Below, piece by piece: positions 55,967 through 64,000 of a DNA stretch of 64,000 nt. Location: assembly GCA_002335605.1 (NCBI GenBank), contig BEDY01000001.1:3100001-3164000 (forward strand), written 5' to 3'. The stretch's first letter is position 1. Each line of letters begins with the position of its first letter. Below the pieces are notes generated by a model. It saw only the letters and a list, made by a program, of their open reading frames with translations. It had not been told where the DNA came from and did not search any database. The DNA comes from Prillingera fragicola (Eukaryota > Basidiomycota > Tremellomycetes > Trichosporonales > Trichosporonaceae). A program made the translations under genes and the position numbers.

Positions 55967-58900
55967 CTATTCGGCGGCCATCTCCAACCTCCTCCTCGCA
56001 CACTCCAGTGCCTCAATCACACTCGACTGATGTACAGGCTTGGGAATCAGCACATCAGCCCCAGCGACGCGGTACTCGTCCTGGTCCTCCTGCAGCGCAT
56101 TGCCTGTACACCCCGCAATGTAAATGTTGCTCCTCATCGCCCTCGTCGCGCGGGCGACCTCGACGCCAGACATCTGCGGCATCTGGTTATCGAGGAACAC
56201 GATCGCGATCCGCGGCACGCCGTCCACACCCTCGTGCGACTGCCGGATGAGGTCCAGGCCGAGCTTGCCATTCTCGGCCGTGAGGACGTGGTGCCCCAGC
56301 CGCCTCAGCATGCGCGACATGAGCTTGCGCGTCAGCGCGTCGTCGTCGACTACCAGGGTATACAGGGACGACCCCGTGCCGGAAGCGGAAGGGTCCAGGC
56401 TGGACACATGTCCAGGACGGGACGTTTGTGGTTGCTGAACCGGCACCGACTGCGGCGGCTGTGGTTGAGCCGCCGGCACGGGTGGCGGGGTAGGGATGCG
56501 CAATATTTCTGTAGGACCAGGGGTGCCGATGACGGGCGACAGGGGTGATGGGCCAACGTTTGATGGCCCACGAGAGGCCGTGGGACACACGGGTGGGCCG
56601 GTTGGAGGCTCAAACGCCGTCGTGAGCATAAGCGGTGGTCTGCTCGAGGCGTCTTGTCTGCCAGAGGCATCGTGGGAGGACCGGCGCCTCATGGAAGGGA
56701 GGAAGGGGAACGAAGGTGAGAGGGGAGGGCTGGCCGCGCTCGACCTGCGATTCAAGATCGGCGCAATAGGTGCGGCCAAGTCGAACGAGAACGACGCGTA
56801 GCGCTGCGGCTGGACGGCATCGGGCGTCGTGGCGCCACCGCTCGACCCAGCAGAGCCATGGCGTTTGTACCGGCTAGCGGGGCTTGCTCCGGAACGCGCG
56901 CTCATGACGCTGCTATCCTCTGATTCGGGGACGCGCCGCTCGCGTGTGGTGATACCCGAGCTTCGTGACGAGACGCGCGAGGAGACCGAGGGACGCGAGT
57001 TGAACTGGAACTGCACGTCCTCGGCCTTGAGTGGCGAGATTGCTGACGACGGGCCGTGCAGGGACGAGCTTGGGCGTGGATACTGGCCGGGAGGCGGGAC
57101 GAGGTACGGCAGCTCAAACCAAAAAGTACTTCCCTTACCGAGCTCCGAGTCGACGCCGAGGCGACCACGACTGAGCTTGACAATCTGCATGACGAGCGCA
57201 AGACCCAGGCCAGAACCCTTTCCTCCCTGCCGACGACCGATCTCAGTCTGCACATAGGGCGAGAAGAGGATGTTGTCTGCGAGATCGATAGACCTCAAAC
57301 CGACTCCAGTATCGCGCACCTCGACGCGCAGGATGGCGCGGCTCGGCAGCTCTCCCGTGGCCTTGAGATCGTCCTTCTCCTCATCGTCATCCTCGTCCAC
57401 AGCCCCGAGCCTCTCTGCCTTCTCTACATCCGCGGAAAAGTCGTACTCTGCCGACTGCCGAGTCCTTTCGGCAGGGTCGGCGGGGTTGAGCGTCGTCGAG
57501 CCTGTGCGATCCGAGCCAGTGGCTGTGACCAGGCGGGGGAAGATCAAGCGCGTCACAATTGTGACTGATCCTTTGTCCGTCTGTCGTCAGCCACGCTACA
57601 ACGTATAATACTCACAAATTTCAACGCGTTGGACACCAAGTTGGACAGGATTTGTCGCAACCGCATCTCATCACCGATAAACACGCCGCCGACACGATCG
57701 ATCGAGTCGTCTAGATCTAACTTTAACGGCACACCAGCAATCTCTGCCTGACTACGATGGCTGAGGGCGGTAATGTTGACCGACTTGTGAAAGTCGAACG
57801 GCTTGCGCGCCTGGATGAGGTTGCCCGACTCCATGCGGTTAAACGACAGCACGTCGTTGAGGACCTTTTCCATCATGGTCAAGCTGCCCATGAGGCCGTG
57901 GACCATGTCGGCCTGATCTTGGTCCAGCGTAGTAAAGACACCCTCGCCTTCAAGATTTTGGACGGCTAGCAACGCCGCGTTGAGTGGTACACGGACTTCG
58001 TGGAAGATGTAGGAAACGAATCGCTTCTTGGACTGGTCGGCACGGCGCTCGACAACCTGGGCCTGCTGGACGGCGCGGTACTGGCTCTTGAGCTGCTGGC
58101 GCATGATGTACAGCTGGCGGTCGGTCTGTTCGCGAAAGTAGGACGTCGAGGTGATAAAGATGTGGTAGAGTGCGAACACGACAAGGTCGCGTGGCCACGA
58201 CTTGTAGAGGCGCGGTTCGTGGATGGAGGTTGTGAGAAAGATGACGAAAAAGCCCGTCGCGCCCACAAGATGGAGGATGCGGTTCTGCTTGAACACGATA
58301 ATAGCGAGTGTTGGCAGACCGTACGCGGTCATCATGAGGTTCATGAAGCGGTTGTTTCCACAGTGGTTGACTGTCCCGTAAAAGTGACACTGCCACATTT
58401 CAAACACATAGATGTAGCTCCACGCCCAGACTGCGCCGAGGACAAAGGGCTGATAGAGCCACTGAAACTTGCGCGGGCCGTTGCAGAGCGTCATGACCGG
58501 GATAGGGATTGTCAGAAATCCAGCCAGACCAATGTACGCATACTTGTTGTAGAGCGTCAACTCGTCGATGCGCAGAGCCCAGGACAGAACCCAGTGGGTG
58601 ACGAGGAAGATTGAGCCAAAGAACGCGCCAGGCTTGGTATTGTACCACATTTCAGCTTCGAACGCATCCTCTTGCCGTGGGTCCGCAAAGCTCGAGTCGG
58701 CAAAGTGGGCTATCGGGCTCACAATGCGGTCCTTTAGGAAACGTGTAGTCAACTTGCGCAACCCAAGCGTCCTGCGTCGTGTCCTGAAACTCATATCGCT
58801 CACGCTGGGAGTACTCTGCACATCGGGGGGCTCGCTAGCCGTGTCGCTGTTGTCGTTGACCTGCTCGTCGTGCTCGGGGTGATTCTCCCACATGTCGTCC

Positions 58901-59379
58901 AGAGGATGCACCTCGTCGTCCTCGTTGTGGCTGCGCTTGACAAACGTCCCGAAATCGCTGTCCACCACCACAACAGCAATGGGCTCACTCGCGACCTCGT
59001 CCACCTCATCCGGCAGCACGGGCGACGGCTGAAGCCCACTCTCTCCCCTCCTCCTGCCTGTCCACCTGCGCGAACCACAGGCGTCGGGCCGCAACGACGA
59101 CCCGGGCGCGCTCGTGCTCATCTCGAGGTCGAGCCTTGACGGCCCTGTGCTACCGTCTATTGTTCGGCCCGAATCGCTCGCCCCGCTCGGAGCCTTCTTG
59201 GGGCTGCGCGGCGTGCTGATCGCATGGACGAGGGTGCGAAACTTGCTGTGCTGCCGTGGTAGCTTTGGAGGGCTGCGGGCGTACTTGGACTTGACAGTGG
59301 GGAAGCCGAGGGATGCGGCCGCCGACGCCGACGTGGGGGTGGCGCTGCCGCTCTCTGTGGGCTGGGCCGAGCTCGGCAT
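55967..59379 (-). CDS. Membrane hybrid histidine kinase with C-terminal receiver
   Basis: Sensor of a fungal multistep phosphorelay. Two exons (57616-59379, 55967-57580), separated by a 35-nt intron, close at 1125 residues. Residues 1-245 are a disordered cytosolic arm. Residues 250-412 hold about six hydrophobic helices (e.g. FFGSIFLVTHWVLSWAL, GATGFFVIFLTTSI). HisKA: FVSYIFHEVRVPLNAALLAV with phospho-acceptor His about 460. HATPase: N box EMRLRQILSNLVSNALKF, G1 VRDTGVGL, G2 GGKGSGLGLALVMQIVKLS, then GSTFWFELP. A long Ser/Pro linker leads to a receiver domain: YTLVVDDDALTRKLM, acceptor Asp about 1052 in IVFLDNQMPQMSGVEVA and the conserved Lys in VLIPKPV. No PAS, GAF or HPt domain is seen, so phosphate must pass to a separate Ypd1-like protein. 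Similar 6-7-TM hybrid kinases are known in fungi; the stimulus is unknown. Confidence 0.93.
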
Positions 59380-60122
59380 GCCGCTCTCTCGTGCTTGTCT
59401 AGATCGTGTGCGAGAGGCGGGGGAAGGCTAGGTGACTCGTGTGTTTTTGGCCGCCACAGCCGACGCTTCCAAGATTGGGTGTTTGTCGTTCCCGCGGCCG
59501 CGCTCGAGGATGCGCTATTGTGCCGTGCAGTGTGGTGCAGTCGGCGAGACGAGTTAGGTGGGGACCGACATGATTAACACGATATGGTAGAGTAGATGTA
59601 CACGGTGACAATGCCAGAAGCAGAGCACTACAACCTGCTGCGGTCTCGAGACCTCGCCGCGGGACAGACGGCCGGGGATGACGAGAGAGCAAAAAGGTAC
59701 GCGGCCGGTGGCAGTGAGGATCAACATCGACTGACCCTGAGTGGTGGGATCCAGCATCCAGAGTTCCAGAACCAGGAACAAGAACGCCTTCACCACAGCC
59801 AGCTCGTCACTGCTGCTGCTGCTGCTGCTGCAGGGAGGCTGGCCAAGCCCACGGCGTGCGCATGCTGTAGTTAGCTACCTTGCTGCTGTATACACATGGG
59901 TGCTTGCTGGCCGACATGCATCTGGCAAATAATGTCTCTACTGCACTTTCTCGGCGTCTCTATGGCGGCGGTGGCAGCTGGGCCATCTGGGCCCTGTCCT
60001 TTTATCTCTCCAACTACATGTGTCTAGGCGCACTCGCCCTGAGCGGTATGGTACATGACTTTGCACGATCCGAGTGTGGCCCCCCGATCCTCGAAGGCAA
60101 AGGTAACTTGGCGCGAGTTGGC
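59380..60122. other. Intergenic, histidine kinase promoter and RVB1 3' flank
   Basis: 743 bp, no exon recognised, with a (CTG)7 run at 59810-59830. Confidence 0.5.
59810..59830. repeat. (CTG)7 run
   Basis: Perfect CTG x7 in non-coding DNA upstream of the histidine kinase. Confidence 0.9.
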
Positions 60123-61743
<1,621 letters not shown>

Positions 61744-61947
61744 TTTGATGGATGATGAAGGTAGGTAGGTGTACAAGAGCTCGAACTCTACACTAGACCT
61801 AGACTTCGAGCAGCAGCAGTCATCCAGCCAGGAATTATTTGTTTTTCTACATTTTTCCTATTTTCTCCCATACACCCAACCATCATCTCACCCTGCGCAA
61901 AGTCGGACAACTCGTCCCTCCATCAACCTCTACACCTCTACACCACC
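61744..61947. promoter_or_regulatory. Compact bidirectional promoter, RVB1 / mitochondrial bL34
   Basis: Only 204 bp separate the two start codons, so the core promoters must share or overlap elements. A T-rich run (61837-61865) and a C-rich run before the bL34 start are visible; no TATA found. Confidence 0.6.
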
Positions 61948-62328
61948 ATGCCGCGCCTCCTCCGCACCGCCCTCGCGGCAACCCGCACCCTCACAGCGGC
62001 CCCGACACCGACGCCCATCCTCCGCACCTCCTCCACCCTCCTGCGCTCCGCCGCTAGCTCCTCCCTCCTCACCCCGCTCACCCGCCCTACCCCCGTCACC
62101 TCCCTGCTCGCCCGCCTCGGCCCCGCCCCGCTCGCAGCCCGCATCGCACCCCTCCCCACGCCCGCACAGCAGCAGACCCGCGGAGCCTACGGCGCAGAGT
62201 ACCAGCCCTCGCAGCGCAAGCGTAAGCGCAAGCACGGCTTTCTCCAGCGTCTTAACAAGTCTGGCAAGGCGGGCCGCAAGATGCTCGCACGCAGGAGGGC
62301 CAAGGGACGTCGTTTCCTCTCTCACTAG
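61948..62328 (+). CDS. MRPL34: Mitochondrial large-subunit ribosomal protein bL34m
   Basis: Small basic protein of the mitochondrial 54S subunit. Intronless, 126 residues. Residues 1-75 form an Ala/Leu/Arg/Thr-rich, acid-free arm ([19 protein letters not shown]), a typical mitochondrial presequence. The mature part [20 protein letters not shown], then [17 protein letters not shown], is the universal bL34 signature with the RAKGR core and terminal LSH. Confidence 0.95.
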   Translation: MPRLLRTALAATRTLTAAPTPTPILRTSSTLLRSAASSSLLTPLTRPTPVTSLLARLGPAPLAARIAPLPTPAQQQTRGAYGAEYQPSQRKRKRKHGFLQRLNKSGKAGRKMLARRRAKGRRFLSH

Positions 62329-62799
62329 GCGGGCTGAGGATAGAAAGAGGTCGTGGAATGGCAACGAGTGAGCAAGCATGCGCGCCGAGCGGCCCACGAC
62401 CTCGAAGGACGACGACGACGAGTAGTAAAAACCACCACCACATCGGCCTAGACGCCGATACAACCCCGATACCCACCACGCTTCGGCCATAGCAACCACT
62501 CTGCATATGCTACTGCATGTTAGACTCGAGCTGATCATGATGTGCTGGTTTCTGTGATTCACCTCACCAAAACCATAGCAAGCTGACCAAGGGCAAGGCA
62601 GAGTCTGGCATCACATCGTCCATAATGCACAACTAATCAATGGATGGGTATTCTAACAGGACGCGCGTGGCAGTCTTCGTTGACCGTGTCGTTGTCACTG
62701 CAAATCGTGCGTGTACTGTACGTCTCTCTCTCCGTTTCGGTGTCGTGTCCGTGCCCTCTGCACCTCCTCGCCCTACCACTTGGCAAGTACTCACTCGCG
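62329..62799. other. Intergenic between convergent genes
   Basis: About 470 bp, non-coding. It is too short to encode the FH1/FH2 half of a formin on the minus strand, which matters for interpreting the next gene. Confidence 0.6.
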
Positions 62800-64000
62800 T
62801 CACCGCCACTCTGTCCGCGGCAACCACTCGCCAGCACTCTTATGCCGCCTCAGCTCCTCTGGCGGCGGGCCCACCATCTTGCCAATGAGGTAGGGCAGCT
62901 TACCGTCGGGGCTCACTCGACGGACGACGTCAATGTAGCGAGCCAGCTCAAGGTGCAGGGTGGGGTAGTAGGTTGTCGAGGCTTTGCGCATCGTCTTGAT
63001 CGTCAGCTTGAACAAAAGAGAGTAGCACGGGGGACTCACGACGAGGATCCGGTCCAGGCCAGACTGCATCAGTTCGCTGTGCAGATTATGCGCTGCTGTG
63101 CGATCCTGCTCGGCCATAGCCGAGGCGAGCATGTTGAGCAGCTTGAAGTGGGCGGTCACGTATCCCATGGCCTCAAACTCGACTCCGCCAGTAGCACCAC
63201 CAGGGGCTACTGGGCGCTCGACGAGCTGCTCGTCGACATCCGCAAGGTTCCAGAGGGTGTTGGAGCCGTGGCACATAATCCTGCTTGCGTTAGCTGCTTC
63301 ATACAGTATAGAGTTTGAGGACGCACCAGAAATAGTCGCGGCAGATATCGCTCAACTCCTGCACCCAAGCCTTGAACACACGCGGACGGTGGGCGACAGT
63401 GACAAACTCGTGGTAATCTTTCGTCTTGTCGTCATCCTTCTCTGGTGTGAGGAGGGACCGGATGAACGCCACCACGTCTATGCTAGGTTGCTTGGCCGTG
63501 TTGAAGCGGATCGCCGTGCGGGGAGTGTTTGGAAGACCACCAGCAGCCTGCTGGTTGGTGGGGAAGAGCTCAAAGTAAAACTGCCACAGCTCGACAATGA
63601 TCTGGCGACAGGCAATGTCTCCAGGCTTCTTCTCAGAGAAGAGCAGCTTGGAGAGCGCTGGGAAGGGCTTCGGGTGCGCCTCGCGCAGCGCCGCCTTTCC
63701 GACCTGAGCGTGGTGTTAGTTGGTTCCGAAGCTGAGAGAACCGTAAACATACCTCGGACGTTGTCAATGCCTTGACACAGCGCAGGAGCTCGTACAGCAT
63801 CTGGTCATCGTGCTGCTCCTCTCGCCACTCAATGTCGAGGAGGTCCTGGATGCGATCAAGGATACACATGTATCCTCCTGCGTCAAGGAACGCGGCGACC
63901 CAGCCCGTTGCCTCGTGCCGCAGTAGCATACGCAACTTCTTAGCACGACCAACATCCATGTCCAAAGAGGTTGCGCGGTGCTGCTGCAGCCACAGGACGT
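62800..64000 (-). CDS. GBD/FH3-domain protein, formin N-terminus-like but without FH2; 5' part outside window
   Basis: The visible C-terminal part resembles the Rho-GTPase-binding/FH3 armadillo region of diaphanous formins: KKLRMLLRHEATGWVAAFLD, IQDLLDIEWREEQHDDQMLY, ELLRCVKALTTSEVGKAALR, QIIVELWQFYFELFP, VVAFIRSLLTPEKDD, MGYVTAHFKLLNMLASAMAE and YPTLHLELARYIDVVRR. It ends YLIGKMVGPPPEELRRHKSA, then GEWLPRTEWR and TGA at 62800-62802. A formin would continue with a Pro-rich FH1 and an FH2 of about 400 residues, but only 470 bp separate this stop from the convergent bL34 stop. Introns of about 40-50 nt occur at about 63016, 63290 and 63720. It probably binds a Rho GTPase, in polarity or cytokinesis; that is inference. 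The reading frame is open at 64000. Confidence 0.75.

Overview
This 64-kb window is nuclear DNA from a GC-rich basidiomycete fungus. The evidence is dense spliced genes with very short introns (32-60 nt is usual), GT...AG borders with a CTGAC/CTAAC-type branch site close to the acceptor, and a purely eukaryotic gene set (prohibitin, Sec14, Spo11, RuvB-like helicase, HID1, a fungal hybrid histidine kinase). Gene style and protein similarity suggest a tremellomycete, most likely a Trichosporonales-type yeast. That placement is inference from memory; no alignment was run.

Layout. 1-20 kb: prohibitin 1 (-, runs off the left edge), a zinc-dependent polyol (xylitol/sorbitol) dehydrogenase (-), a Bre2/Ash2-type SPRY protein (+), a SYLF/Ysc84 protein (+), diphthine synthase DPH5 (-), a 4-coumarate-CoA-ligase-like adenylating enzyme (+), EMC10 (+) and a forkhead factor (+) behind a 3.3-kb gap. 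20-43 kb: a PMC1-type calcium ATPase (-), a 4-kb gene-poor stretch, ribosomal protein uL6/RPL9 (-), a GATA-finger-like protein (+), SEC14 (-), a Gln-rich penta-EF-hand protein (+), a cinnamyl-type alcohol dehydrogenase (+) and a VCX1-type Ca2+/H+ exchanger (+). 43-64 kb: a kynurenine-aminotransferase-like enzyme (-), SPO11 with a very long N-terminal extension (+), an NCS1 purine/cytosine permease (-), an aldo-keto reductase (-), HID1 (-), a membrane hybrid histidine kinase (-), RVB1 (-) divergent from mitochondrial bL34 (+), and a GBD/FH3 formin-N-terminus-like protein (-) that runs off the right edge.

Most genes are unrelated housekeeping functions, as is usual for a fungal chromosome arm. 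The one loose theme is calcium: a Ca2+ pump, a Ca2+/H+ antiporter and a penta-EF-hand protein lie within about 22 kb. I saw no transposon, rRNA, tRNA, CRISPR array or biosynthetic cluster, and no convincing novel multi-gene system. The most unusual items are the roughly 780-residue Spo11 model with a possible regulatory tandem splice acceptor, the GBD/FH3 protein with no FH2 domain, the SYLF protein that carries SH3 ligands where the yeast protein has an SH3 domain, and the wide-loop GATA-like finger.

Exon borders were placed by hand from frame closure and splice consensus. Where I say the frame closes, the summed exon lengths give a whole number of codons.
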